Assembly: GCA_965224745.1 (NCBI GenBank)
Contig: CBDCZY010000002.1
Location: 124,001 to 188,000, forward strand
Direction of reading: 5' to 3'
Length of the DNA stretch: 64,000 bases
From: CBDCZY01 sp965224745
GTDB taxonomy: Bacteria; Pseudomonadota; Gammaproteobacteria; Methylococcales; Methylomonadaceae
Below the pieces are notes generated by a model, which did no database searches, was not told the DNA's origin, and was given only the letters and a program-made list of their open reading frames with translations. The translations under genes and the position numbers were made by a program. This document shows positions 43,346-52,199 of this stretch, in pieces. Every line of letters begins with the position of its first letter. Position 1 is the stretch's first letter.

Positions 43346-44227
43346 TTATTCATGATAACCAAGCTTTTCTATAGTTTTAGCGCTATCAAACCAACCTTTT
43401 TTTACTTTAACCCACAGCTGTAAAAAAACCTTGGTTTCTAGTAATGTTTCAATATCTTTACGCGCATCAATACCAATTTGCTTCAGCATCTCACCTTGTT
43501 GACCAATAATGATCTGTTTTTGCCCTTTACGTTCCACCCAAATAATAGCGTGAATCTTAGTTAAACCAGTGAGTTCTTCATAGCGCTCTATTTCGACCGT
43601 TAACCTGTAGGGAAGCTCTTGTCCGAGGCGCCTGGTTAGTTTTTCCCTAACAATTTCGGTGACAAGAAAACGCTCCGATCTATCAGTGATTTGGTCTTCA
43701 GGAAAAATGCTCTCTCCTTCAGGCAACTCCTGCATGATGGCAACCACTAATCGATCCAGGTTTTCACCTTTTAATGCCGACACGGGCACCATTTGGCTGA
43801 AAGAATAGCGTTGACTCAACTCTTCAAAATAGGGCAATAACGTTTCTTTTTGAGTAATCTTATCGACCTTATTGAAAACCAGAATGACCGGCACACTTAT
43901 CTGCTTTATTTTCCTTAGAATAATATCGTCAAAGGCATTCCAATGGATGCCATCAATGACCCAAAGCACTAAATCAACATCAGTGAGTGTTGTATCTGCT
44001 GCCTTGTTTAAATAACGGTTAAGCGCACTGCTTTGGTCGTCATGCATGCCGGGAGTATCTACAAATAGCGCCTGTCCTTCCGGGGTGGTTTTTATTCCTA
44101 GAATTCGATGGCGCGTCGTTTGGGGTTTACGGGAAGTAATGCTGATTTTTTGGCCGAGCAAATGATTCATCAACGTTGATTTACCAACGTTTGGTCTTCC
44201 AATCAAGGCGACATAGCCGCATTTCAT
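43346..44227 (-). CDS. era: GTPase Era
   Basis: A 293-residue GTPase for 16S rRNA 3'-end maturation and 30S assembly. G motifs are GRPNVGKS (G1), DTPGMH (G3), FNKVDKI (G4) and SALKGENL (G5). The C-terminal KH domain carries GQKQIIIGQQGEMLKQIGIDARKDIE. Its start overlaps the rnc stop by 4 bases. Confidence 0.97.
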   Translation of the reverse strand: MKCGYVALIGRPNVGKSTLMNHLLGQKISITSRKPQTTRHRILGIKTTPEGQALFVDTPGMHDDQSSALNRYLNKAADTTLTDVDLVLWVIDGIHWNAFDDIILRKIKQISVPVILVFNKVDKITQKETLLPYFEELSQRYSFSQMVPVSALKGENLDRLVVAIMQELPEGESIFPEDQITDRSERFLVTEIVREKLTRRLGQELPYRLTVEIERYEELTGLTKIHAIIWVERKGQKQIIIGQQGEMLKQIGIDARKDIETLLETKVFLQLWVKVKKGWFDSAKTIEKLGYHE

Positions 44228-44925
44228 GACTTTACTACGGCTTTATTATTTTGTTCCACCAGCAGTTGCAGCATGTGTACAGCAGCTATTTGCTCGGCTT
44301 TTTTCCGTGAGGATCCTTCACCCATGCTGGTTTTAGCACACTGATTAACGCGGCATTCGATTTTGAAATGTTGGTTGTGGTGTTGACCGGATACAGCAAC
44401 TAAATGATATTCCGGCACATCCATTCCCCTACCTTGAAGAAATTCTTGCAACTGGGTTTTGGGATCTTTCTCCCAATTATCCAATGATAACTGATCGATT
44501 CGATCTGAGAATAATCGTAAAACCCAAACTCTAGCAGCGTCCATATCTTGATCGGTAACGATAGCCCCGATAATAGCTTCCAGTGCATCAGAAAGAATAG
44601 AACTCCTTCTAAATCCTCCGCTTTTAAGCTCACCTGCCCCTAAAATCAAGTATTCACCAAGTTGGTGCTCACTAGCAATCTCAGCCAGCATCGTTTGATT
44701 AACAAGATTTGCTCTGAGCCGACTCAGAATACCTTCACTCGCTTTGGGAAATTTTTGGAATAACTTTTCTGCTATAACAAACCCCAAAACAGCGTCACCA
44801 AGAAACTCCAATCTTTCATTATTCTGCCCAGAAGCACTCCTATGGGTTAGCGCCGTTTTAAACAGTGCTAAGTCATTGAAATAAAGTCCTAATTTCTTAA
44901 GTAAAATATCAGGATTTTTTGTCAC
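44224..44925 (-). CDS. rnc: Ribonuclease III
   Basis: A 233-residue double-stranded RNA nuclease that processes rRNA precursors. The catalytic signature ERLEFLGDAVLGFVIAEKLF and the second acidic cluster (SILSDALEAIIGAI) are present. The C-terminal dsRNA-binding domain spans about 155-225 (DPKTQLQEFLQGRG and GEGSSRKKAEQIAAVHML). It overlaps both neighbours by 4 bases, DUF4845 before and era after. Confidence 0.97.
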   Translation of the reverse strand: MTKNPDILLKKLGLYFNDLALFKTALTHRSASGQNNERLEFLGDAVLGFVIAEKLFQKFPKASEGILSRLRANLVNQTMLAEIASEHQLGEYLILGAGELKSGGFRRSSILSDALEAIIGAIVTDQDMDAARVWVLRLFSDRIDQLSLDNWEKDPKTQLQEFLQGRGMDVPEYHLVAVSGQHHNQHFKIECRVNQCAKTSMGEGSSRKKAEQIAAVHMLQLLVEQNNKAVVKS

Positions 44926-45299
44926 AACTCTCCCATTTCGATTTCTTCATGAAATTCCGTTAGTACACTTAGGTTTCCAGCCATTTCTTCTATAACCTCA
45001 TACTTTATGGTCAATTTAAAATAGGTGCCATTTTTAAGTATCTTAATATCATGAGGTGTCACGTGATCAACATAATTGATATCAAAGCGTCTGTCCAATG
45101 TATCCAAAATCTGATACTTGCTGCGATTTTGAATATCAGGCGTATTTTTAACAGCCTGGAGCGATTCAACGACTGACGCATGATTCATGTAGATAGGGAC
45201 TATCTTTAGAATGAGTAATGTAAAAAAACCAATAATCGCTAATAACAGAACTAAAGTAACGAGGGTAAGGCCTCTTTCGCGCTGAAAATTGCCAGCCAT
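44922..45299 (-). CDS. DUF4845 membrane protein
   Basis: A 125-residue protein with one N-terminal membrane helix (about 10-33: LTLVTLVLLLAIIGFFTLLILKIVPIYM) and a small extracytoplasmic domain, similar in outline to a pilin-like protein. DUF4845 is regularly found between lepB and rnc in gammaproteobacteria; its role is unknown. The stop overlaps the rnc start by 4 bases. Confidence 0.88.
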   Translation of the reverse strand: MAGNFQRERGLTLVTLVLLLAIIGFFTLLILKIVPIYMNHASVVESLQAVKNTPDIQNRSKYQILDTLDRRFDINYVDHVTPHDIKILKNGTYFKLTIKYEVIEEMAGNLSVLTEFHEEIEMGEL

Positions 45300-45346
45300 G
45301 TTTTTCTCCTAAAATTTTGACACAATGTCTCCATCTTAAGGATAGT

Positions 45347-46144
45347 TTAATTCAGCACAGTTCCAATACGATCAAAGCCAATTCCTGTATTTTGCCAATC
45401 CCAATTCATCCAAATGAAGAAAGCTTTACCTACTAGATTGGCTTCTGGGACCGTTCCCCAATATCGGCTGTCATTGCTATTATCACGATTATCGCCCATC
45501 ATGAAGTATTGCCCTGGAGGCACTACAAATACCCCGTCTTCTTGCGGTTTTTGTTTTATGGTCAGAATACTATGGCTGACAGAATCAATTTTCTCACTGA
45601 AATGATCGGCTCCGGTCATATTTCTTCCTTGCCCAACTCCTTGATAACTTTCAATTTTCTTCTTTATCACCGACTGACCATTGATAAACACTGTTTTATT
45701 GTAATAGCCGATTTTATCACCCGGCAAACCAACTACACGCTTAATATAATCGACCGTTGGGTCTTCAGGGTATCTAAAAACAACTATATCTCCCCGCTTT
45801 GGCTCGTCCAACTCTACAATTTTGGTATTTAATACGGGTAACCTGATCCCGTAAGCAAGTTTATTTACGAGTATAAAATCTCCAATCAGTAACGTTGGCA
45901 TCATAGAGCCGGAAGGAATACGAAATGGCTCGACTAAAAACGAGCGGAGCAGCAAAACGATGAGTACAATTGGAAAGAAGGAACGGGCATATTCAACCAG
46001 CAAAGGTTCTTTGCTGAATGGAGAACCTTGGCTGACAGTTTCGTCAGAAGCTCCTGATAATTTTCGAAATAACGCGTATCCACCCCATATAAACCCAGTG
46101 ACAAGCGTTGCTACCACCAAGAAAAAGGAAAAGTCATAATCCAT
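45347..46144 (-). CDS. lepB: Signal peptidase I
   Basis: A 265-residue inner-membrane serine peptidase that removes Sec and Tat signal peptides. Two membrane segments come first (about 3-25 and 50-70). The catalytic Ser is in PSGSMMPTLLIGDFILV, the catalytic Lys in DPTVDYIKRVVGLPGD, and box E reads MMGDNRDNSNDSRYWG. It lies between lepA and DUF4845 as in E. coli and Pseudomonas. Confidence 0.97.
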   Translation of the reverse strand: MDYDFSFFLVVATLVTGFIWGGYALFRKLSGASDETVSQGSPFSKEPLLVEYARSFFPIVLIVLLLRSFLVEPFRIPSGSMMPTLLIGDFILVNKLAYGIRLPVLNTKIVELDEPKRGDIVVFRYPEDPTVDYIKRVVGLPGDKIGYYNKTVFINGQSVIKKKIESYQGVGQGRNMTGADHFSEKIDSVSHSILTIKQKPQEDGVFVVPPGQYFMMGDNRDNSNDSRYWGTVPEANLVGKAFFIWMNWDWQNTGIGFDRIGTVLN

Positions 46145-46194
46145 ATTTTTTTATCACTCTATTAGTCTTTTAAAGATGCTACAGATACCAAAAT

Positions 46195-47997
46195 TTAAGA
46201 ATTTTTATTCACTTTCAAAACAGCGAGAAAGGCATCTTGAGGAATTTCAATTTTTCCTACCTGCTTCATACGCTTTTTACCTGCTTTTTGTTTTTCTAAT
46301 AATTTTCGTTTACGCGAAATGTCGCCACCATAGCATTTTGCAGTAACATTTTTTCTTAACGCTTTAACCGTCGAACGAGCTATGATTTTAGAGCCAATAG
46401 CAGACTGGATAGCCACTTCGTACATTTGTCTTGGTATTAATTCTTTCATTTTATCAACTAAATCTCTGCCTCGCGCCTGACAGAAATTTTTATGAACAAT
46501 AATCGATAGCGCATCAACCCGCTCACCATTAATTAAGATGTCTAATTTCACCAAAGAAGCAGGATGAAAACGCTTGAATTCATAGTCGAAAGAAGCAAAA
46601 CCACGGCTAACCGATTTTAACCGATCAAAGAAATCAAGCACTACTTCACTCATGGGTATTTCATAAGTCAAAGAGACTTGTTTTCCCGAGTAGACCAACT
46701 CTTTTTGTACACCTCTTTTTTCGATACAAAGACCGATTACACTACCAAGATACTCTTGTGGCACCAAGATATTTGCGGCAATGATAGGTTCTCTAATTTC
46801 CTTGATTTGCCCAGTTTCCGGCAATTTAGCCGGATTATCGATCAATAATTGTTCACCCTTATGCGTTATCACTTCATAAATAACTGTCGGGGCAGTGGTG
46901 ATCAAATTTAAATCGTATTCTCTTTCTAGCCGTTCTTGGATAATTTCCATGTGCAGCATACCCAAGAAACCACACCTAAATCCAAAACCAAGTGCTTCAG
47001 AAGTTTCCGGTTCATATTGCAGCGCTGCATCATTCAACCTTAACTTACTAAGCGCATCTCTAAAATCTTCATAGTCATCCGAACTTACTGGAAATAGACC
47101 TGCAAAAACACGGGACTGCTCTTTTTTAAAATCAGGTAACGGATTTTTAGCAGGTTGCTCTGCAAGAGTAATGGTGTCGCCAACCGGTGCGCCAAAGATA
47201 TCCTTAATGGCCGCCACGACAAACCCGACTTCGCCCGTATTAAGCCTATCTTTTTCCAGACGTTTAGGCGTAAACACACCCACTTGATCTGCGTGATATG
47301 ATTTGCCGGTCGACATGATGGTTATTTTTTGTTTTTTACGTAATGAACCATTAACAATCCTGACTAATGAGACAACACCTAAATAACTATCAAACCACGA
47401 ATCAATGATGAGGGCTTGCAATGGCCCAGTTAAATCTCCTTGTGGCGGCGGAATTCGTTCAACCAGCTGTTCTAAAACGTCCTCTACCCCTATTCCCGTT
47501 TTAGCACTTATTTTTAGCGCATCGCGAGCTGAGATGCCAATAATATCCTCGATTTCTGCAGCAACACGTTCAGGTTCAGCCGATGGAAGGTCGATTTTAT
47601 TCAGTACTGGAACCACCTCAAGGCCTTGGTCAATGGCAGTATAACAATTGGCAACACTTTGGGCTTCCACGCCCTGGGCTGCATCGACAATCAGTAAAGC
47701 ACCCTCGCAGGCAGCTAAAGAGCGCGAAACTTCATAGGAGAAATCCACATGCCCAGGCGTATCGATAAAATTCAATCGATAGTTATGCCCATCATTAGCC
47801 TTATATTGCAAAGTCACACTTTGGGCTTTGATTGTGATACCACGTTCCCTCTCAATATCCATTGAGTCTAGAACTTGGTTTGCCATTTCCCGCTCTGTCA
47901 ACCCACCACAAAGTTGAATAAACCTGTCAGCTAATGTTGATTTTCCATGATCAATATGAGCGATAATAGAAAAATTCCGAATATATTTCAGATCCAC
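46195..47997 (-). CDS. lepA: Elongation factor 4 (LepA)
   Basis: A 600-residue ribosomal GTPase that remodels stalled ribosomes and aids 30S assembly. G motifs are IAHIDHGKSTLADR, DTPGHVDFSYEVSR and LNKIDLPSAEPE. EF-G-like domains II, III and V follow, and the LepA-specific C-terminal domain ends with the CYGGDISRKRKLLEKQKAGKKRMK block. Standard length. The start is 10 bases after the mucD stop. Confidence 0.98.
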   Translation of the reverse strand: MDLKYIRNFSIIAHIDHGKSTLADRFIQLCGGLTEREMANQVLDSMDIERERGITIKAQSVTLQYKANDGHNYRLNFIDTPGHVDFSYEVSRSLAACEGALLIVDAAQGVEAQSVANCYTAIDQGLEVVPVLNKIDLPSAEPERVAAEIEDIIGISARDALKISAKTGIGVEDVLEQLVERIPPPQGDLTGPLQALIIDSWFDSYLGVVSLVRIVNGSLRKKQKITIMSTGKSYHADQVGVFTPKRLEKDRLNTGEVGFVVAAIKDIFGAPVGDTITLAEQPAKNPLPDFKKEQSRVFAGLFPVSSDDYEDFRDALSKLRLNDAALQYEPETSEALGFGFRCGFLGMLHMEIIQERLEREYDLNLITTAPTVIYEVITHKGEQLLIDNPAKLPETGQIKEIREPIIAANILVPQEYLGSVIGLCIEKRGVQKELVYSGKQVSLTYEIPMSEVVLDFFDRLKSVSRGFASFDYEFKRFHPASLVKLDILINGERVDALSIIVHKNFCQARGRDLVDKMKELIPRQMYEVAIQSAIGSKIIARSTVKALRKNVTAKCYGGDISRKRKLLEKQKAGKKRMKQVGKIEIPQDAFLAVLKVNKNS

Positions 47998-48007
47998 GCT
48001 TTAACTT

Positions 48008-49420
48008 TTATTTATCAATTTTGATGGCCAAAAAGACTGGACTGCCTCGGCGCTGAATTAGAATTGCCACTGACTTGCCAGGGATGAGTTTTGCGACTAT
48101 CTTATCAAAATTAGCAACATTGCGAATAACATTGTTCTGAATCCTTAGAACAATATCACCCCGCTGTATTCCCGCGTTTGCTGCTGGACCTTGTTTAACC
48201 TGTTGCACTAACACACCATTTTGCGCTAGTTGAAATTGTTCCCGTTGCTCGGTGGTTAAATCAGAAATCTCAATACCCATACGTTCAATGGACTTGAAGC
48301 CAGACTGCTCTGATTGATTATAGCCAAGCTCAGTTTCACCCTGATCTGGTAAAAGTCCAACTGTAACGTTGAATGTTTTTCTCACCCCTTGTCGAATAAC
48401 AGTAAGTTTTCCTTTTTTATTGACTGGCGCAATACCTACCATAGGGGGTAATTCAGAAGATGTTTCGATGGTTTTCCCATTGAACCCAACAATAATGTCA
48501 CCGATTACTACACCTGCGCTCTTGGCCGGGCTATTTGGTAATACCTTTGAAACCAGAGCGCCATGAGGTCTGTCCATACCAAATGATTCTGCTAATTCGC
48601 GGGTGACATCCTGAATTTGGACACCCAACCAGCCGCGTGAAACCTTCCCTTTGTCTTTTATTTGATCGACTACACTCATGACGACTTCCATCGGAATTGA
48701 AAAAGATAAGCCCATGAAACCGCCCGTTCTGCTATAAATCTGCGAATTAATACCTACTACTTCACCTTTCATGTTAAACAACGGGCCGCCTGAGTTGCCA
48801 GGATTAATCGCCACATCCGTTTGAATAAATGGTACATAATTATCCCCAGGCAAATTCCTGCCTTTAGCGCTGACAATGCCGGCTGTCACCGAACGATCAA
48901 AACCAAACGGAGAACCAATCGCCAAAACCCATTCACCCACTTTCAAATTTTGCGACGAGCCTAGTTTAACTACGGGCAAATCGCTGTTACCATTTTTAAC
49001 TTTCAATACTGCGATATCAGACCTGGGGTCTGAGCCTATTAATTCTGCGTCTAGTTCCCTGCGATCACTTAATTTGACGATAATTTCATCAGCATCTTTT
49101 ACCACATGATGGTTCGTCAAAATATAACCGTCTTTAGAAATTATGAATCCAGACCCAAGTGAATTGGTTTCTTTAGGAACATATTGACCACCCGGCTCTT
49201 CAAAATAATGTTTAAAAAAATCATCGAACGGCGTTCCTTCTGGTAAAGGTGTCCGCTGTTGCTTGGGCTTCTTTGGTTTTTGTGATGTACTTACATTCAC
49301 AACGGCTTTACCACTATTTTCTGCCAGCTTGGTAAAGTCAGGCAATTCTGCATACACTCTGGAGCAAAAACCAACCAGTATTGAACAACAGGTTATTAAG
49401 AAAACCATTTTTTTAAGCAT
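48008..49420 (-). CDS. mucD: Periplasmic serine endoprotease DegP/MucD-like
   Basis: A 470-residue HtrA protease and chaperone. It has a signal peptide (about 1-24, ending VYA). The catalytic triad is visible: His in ILTNHHVV, Asp in SDIAVLKV, Ser in INPGNSGGPLF. Two PDZ domains follow (about 265-360 and 375-470: GWLGVQIQDVTRELAESFGM and IERMGIEISDL...GIQRGDIVLRI). It removes misfolded envelope proteins and belongs to the sigma-E regulon. It lies between rseB and lepA, the Pseudomonas algU-mucA-mucB-mucD layout, and a gap of 330 bases separates it from rseB. Confidence 0.95.
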   Translation of the reverse strand: MLKKMVFLITCCSILVGFCSRVYAELPDFTKLAENSGKAVVNVSTSQKPKKPKQQRTPLPEGTPFDDFFKHYFEEPGGQYVPKETNSLGSGFIISKDGYILTNHHVVKDADEIIVKLSDRRELDAELIGSDPRSDIAVLKVKNGNSDLPVVKLGSSQNLKVGEWVLAIGSPFGFDRSVTAGIVSAKGRNLPGDNYVPFIQTDVAINPGNSGGPLFNMKGEVVGINSQIYSRTGGFMGLSFSIPMEVVMSVVDQIKDKGKVSRGWLGVQIQDVTRELAESFGMDRPHGALVSKVLPNSPAKSAGVVIGDIIVGFNGKTIETSSELPPMVGIAPVNKKGKLTVIRQGVRKTFNVTVGLLPDQGETELGYNQSEQSGFKSIERMGIEISDLTTEQREQFQLAQNGVLVQQVKQGPAANAGIQRGDIVLRIQNNVIRNVANFDKIVAKLIPGKSVAILIQRRGSPVFLAIKIDK

Positions 49421-49750
49421 AGAACCTCCGGTTACTGAAAACCTTAACTAAAATAATGAAAGTATTTTAAATCTTACGAACAGTTATGAATAATGTGCCT
49501 CATGAGGCATTAAACTGAACTAAGCACTCCAGAATCTTTTTCGTGGCAACTAATGGGCAGAATTATGTTGAGTATAGGAAAAACCACCGTTGAATACGGC
49601 GATGTGCTGTTGAGATCACAGCAAGACTCATCGAACTTCATCTTGGTATTCTTCAAGTTTATAGTGAACTCAATCCCTTTTTTATAATCTACAAACTCTT
49701 AATCAGTCTGAATTCTGTTTTTTCACGGGCTATTTTATCAATGACAATCG
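49421..49750. other. Intergenic stretch between rseB and mucD
   Basis: No coding frame. It contains the 14-base perfect palindrome TGCCTCATGAGGCA (49496-49509) and a small CCGT-TGAA-ACGG type hairpin near 49580-49600. It should contain the mucD promoter, but no confident sigma-E box was identified. Confidence 0.45.
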
Positions 49751-50734
49751 CTACTCTACCATTTGGCGTAATTTAATACCGTTAGCGATATATTGAGCCG
49801 TAAAAGCAGGAACTTCTCCCATCACTATAACCTGAAACTGTTTCAATTTGCGGCTGTAAGAATTAATCGCTCCCGCAGATTTAAACCCTGTTTCATAGCG
49901 CCCTTGTCTTTGTTCTAAATAGACTGATACTGCCGAAAAACCATCGCTTAACAGCAGATGTTCTACCGGCGTTTCATGTTGTTTCATTTTCCTGTGCGTA
50001 AAATATATTTGATTAAACCCTGGCGGAATGTGTGTTAATAAAAAACTGGACTTATCGAAAGAGATGTTTTCTGTCAAATGAATATGTTTTGCTTGATAGT
50101 TCATTTGTAATGAAGCATCAAATTGGTAAGGTGCTATGTTATCAGCCAATTCAAGTTCAGTAAAAACCGCTTGCTCCAAAGCATCTCCCGACCTATCCAA
50201 TAATTCAAACTTAAGCGGTAACTTATTCTTTTGGCTGATCCAAATTCTGCGAAGATAACGATAGTTGTCCTTCGGTTGCACTAAAATCGTTATCGTCGGA
50301 TATGAAGCAATTTTTCCTTTTCCCTGATAAACGAAGCGATAGGTTTCCTTAACTTCGGTAATATTCTCAGGAAAATCCATGAAAAAGGAACGTCTGGAGG
50401 GCCGGTGGTCAACAACAACCTCTTGGGATTCGGGAAATAGGCAGATAACTTTCTCAGAATTTCGAATCACTTCTCTTATGGGTGAATTAAGTGATTTTAA
50501 ATGTTCTTGCTCGCTACCTTCGGTAATAGAATGAACCAACTTATGCACATCCAGCCTTCCGTCCCTATACATCGCTATAGTTCCTTGATAATTCTTGGTG
50601 GCCATAGCTTGTATCATTTCAACGATAACTTGGTTAGTATTGACAGGGTTTTCGAAAGCTAATCCATGCTTTGCAAAGCATGACAACAATACCATTACAA
50701 AAATGGTAAATTCTCTGCCAACAAAAATCATCAT
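49751..50734 (-). CDS. rseB: Sigma-E factor regulator RseB/MucB
   Basis: A 327-residue periplasmic protein that binds RseA and shields it from DegS cleavage until it senses lipid or lipopolysaccharide signals. It has a signal peptide (about 1-26: FTIFVMVLLSCFAKHGLA). The N-terminal LolA-like half (YQGTIAMYRDGRLDVHKLVHSITEGSEQEHLKSLNSP) and the C-terminal MucB_RseB_C half (IPPGFNQIYFTHRKM, VEHLLLSDGFSAVSVYLE) match the family. It overlaps rseA by 4 bases. Confidence 0.94.
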   Translation of the reverse strand: MMIFVGREFTIFVMVLLSCFAKHGLAFENPVNTNQVIVEMIQAMATKNYQGTIAMYRDGRLDVHKLVHSITEGSEQEHLKSLNSPIREVIRNSEKVICLFPESQEVVVDHRPSRRSFFMDFPENITEVKETYRFVYQGKGKIASYPTITILVQPKDNYRYLRRIWISQKNKLPLKFELLDRSGDALEQAVFTELELADNIAPYQFDASLQMNYQAKHIHLTENISFDKSSFLLTHIPPGFNQIYFTHRKMKQHETPVEHLLLSDGFSAVSVYLEQRQGRYETGFKSAGAINSYSRKLKQFQVIVMGEVPAFTAQYIANGIKLRQMVE

Positions 50735-51270
50735 TGTTGTTCGTAATTAACCACGCTGACCGGCGGCTGAAATCGCGGTGAACCAGCAGCGTAGAGACTT
50801 CCAACATGGGCTTCCAGATAGTCATTAAATCGAGAGTCAGTATTAACTGTCTTGGCTATTGGGTGATTTTCTTTTAACTTTTTATCGTTATTTACCACTT
50901 GTCGTGCAGGCTCTAACTTGGATTGTTGCTTATATATTAAGCTGCTTCCAATGCCTCCGACCATAAGTATCAAAGAAGCGGCTACCGCTAACGGCACCTT
51001 GTTTCTAGACTTATTGGTAGTTATTTTTTGCGCATTCGGTACTAAGACAACCGGTTCTTGCTCAAGCTTAGCACTTATCTGTTTAACTAAGTTGTGTTCT
51101 GACAGCGCTACTTTACTTGTCTTTAGTGTGTGACTTATTATTGAATAACGTTTGTATTTTTCGGCAGCATCGGAATTTCTACCTAATTCATGTAACACAG
51201 AAATGGTCTCAGAATAATTCATTTCATTATCCAACAACTGTGAAATTTTTTGATCTAGCTCATTTGACAT
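50731..51270 (-). CDS. rseA: Anti-sigma-E factor RseA/MucA
   Basis: A 179-residue single-span membrane protein. The cytoplasmic N-terminal anti-sigma domain (about 1-85: ELDQKISQLLDNEMNYSE, LHELGRNSDAAEKYKRYSIISHTLK) holds sigma-E inactive. One membrane helix is at about 92-112 (VPLAVAASLILMVGGIGSSLIY), and the periplasmic tail binds RseB. It lies 6 bases after rpoE and overlaps rseB. Confidence 0.93.
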   Translation of the reverse strand: MSNELDQKISQLLDNEMNYSETISVLHELGRNSDAAEKYKRYSIISHTLKTSKVALSEHNLVKQISAKLEQEPVVLVPNAQKITTNKSRNKVPLAVAASLILMVGGIGSSLIYKQQSKLEPARQVVNNDKKLKENHPIAKTVNTDSRFNDYLEAHVGSLYAAGSPRFQPPVSVVNYEQQ

Positions 51271-51276
51271 TGATTA

Positions 51277-51873
51277 TCACCGTTTATCAAGCAAAGGTTT
51301 TAATTGTTTATCGATAGCCTCACGGGCTCTAAAAATACGGGATCTGACCGTTCCAACAGGACAGTTCATAGTGACAGCAATTTCTTCATAACTCATTCCT
51401 TCAAATTCTCGTAGCATAATGGCGATCTTCATGTCTTCAGCTAATCCGTCAATCGCCGACTTAATCGTTTCTAAAATTTCTTCATTGAGTAATTCCTGCT
51501 CTGGGGTATCCAGGCCTTTTAATCGAGGAGAATGTTCTACTTGTTCAGCATCTGTGATGTCTACCTCATAATCACTTGATTTTCTTGCTCTGGAGACCAG
51601 ATAGTTTTTGGCTGTATTAATTGCAATACGATAGAGCCAAGTATAAAACGCACTGTCACCTCGAAAATTACCAAGTGCTCGATAAGCTTTAATGAAAGTT
51701 TCCTGGGCAATATCCTGAGCTTCACTGGGATCTTTGATATACCTGTTAACCAGCTGAATAATTTTGTGTTGATATTTTTGAACTAGTAAGTCAAAGGCTT
51801 TTTTATCACCTTGTTGAACTTTAAGCACCAGTTCTTTATCAACTTGTTCACTCAGTTGTTTACTGTCGCTCAC
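51277..51873 (-). CDS. rpoE: RNA polymerase sigma factor RpoE (AlgU)
   Basis: A 198-residue extracytoplasmic-function sigma factor for envelope stress. Region 2 (FDLLVQKYQHKIIQLVNRYIKDPSEAQDIAQETFIKAYRAL) and the -10 recognition part (FRGDSAFYTWLYRIAINTAKNYL) are plain. Region 4 (MREFEGMSYEEIAVTMNCPVGTVRSRIFRAREAI) is complete. It leads the rpoE-rseA-rseB-mucD operon, divergent from nadB as in many gammaproteobacteria. Confidence 0.97.
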   Translation of the reverse strand: MSDSKQLSEQVDKELVLKVQQGDKKAFDLLVQKYQHKIIQLVNRYIKDPSEAQDIAQETFIKAYRALGNFRGDSAFYTWLYRIAINTAKNYLVSRARKSSDYEVDITDAEQVEHSPRLKGLDTPEQELLNEEILETIKSAIDGLAEDMKIAIMLREFEGMSYEEIAVTMNCPVGTVRSRIFRAREAIDKQLKPLLDKR

Positions 51874-52199
51874 TGAAACACTACGATGGTAGATGGACAG
51901 ATTTTGTTACCGTTAGTTCTTAGTATCAACATTAATTTTAGAAGTATCGTCAAAGTTTGCTAAAAAAGTTATCATTATCGCCAAACCTAGAGAATAATCC
52001 AACTAGTTTAAGGAGCGAAGATTTAATATTATCCGAAAATTTGGCCCAGGATTTTTGTTCGTATTCAAGGCGTATGAACAGGCGCACAGCAGGCTACACA
52101 ACTGTTTATACAACGTGAAAGACGGGCAAAAAACAAGTCAAGATCGGATATTATTAAATCCTCTCTCCTAAGTTAAACATACGAAATTAAAGTGCATTA
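51874..52199. other. Divergent promoter region of rpoE and nadB
   Basis: About half of this stretch (52011-52169) is a MITE-like inverted-repeat element. The remainder should hold the rpoE promoters. No sigma-E consensus with correct spacing was found. Confidence 0.5.
52011..52169. mobile_element. MITE-like element with 26-bp terminal inverted repeats
   Basis: The left end 52011-52036 (AGGAGCGAAGATTTAATATT then ATCCGA) and the reverse complement of the right end 52144-52169 agree at 23 of 26 positions. The 159-bp unit has no coding frame. It ends 30 bases before the nadB start, so it may replace or carry part of its promoter. No clear target duplication was found. Confidence 0.6.

Noticed and set aside
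49496..49509. TGCCTCATGAGGCA palindrome as terminator of rseB
   Set aside because: It is about 240 bases past the stop and has no T run on either strand.
51874..51960. Sigma-E promoter of rpoE
   Set aside because: AACTT and AGAACT followed by TCTAA or TCTGT occur, but the spacers are 10 to 12 bases instead of about 16.
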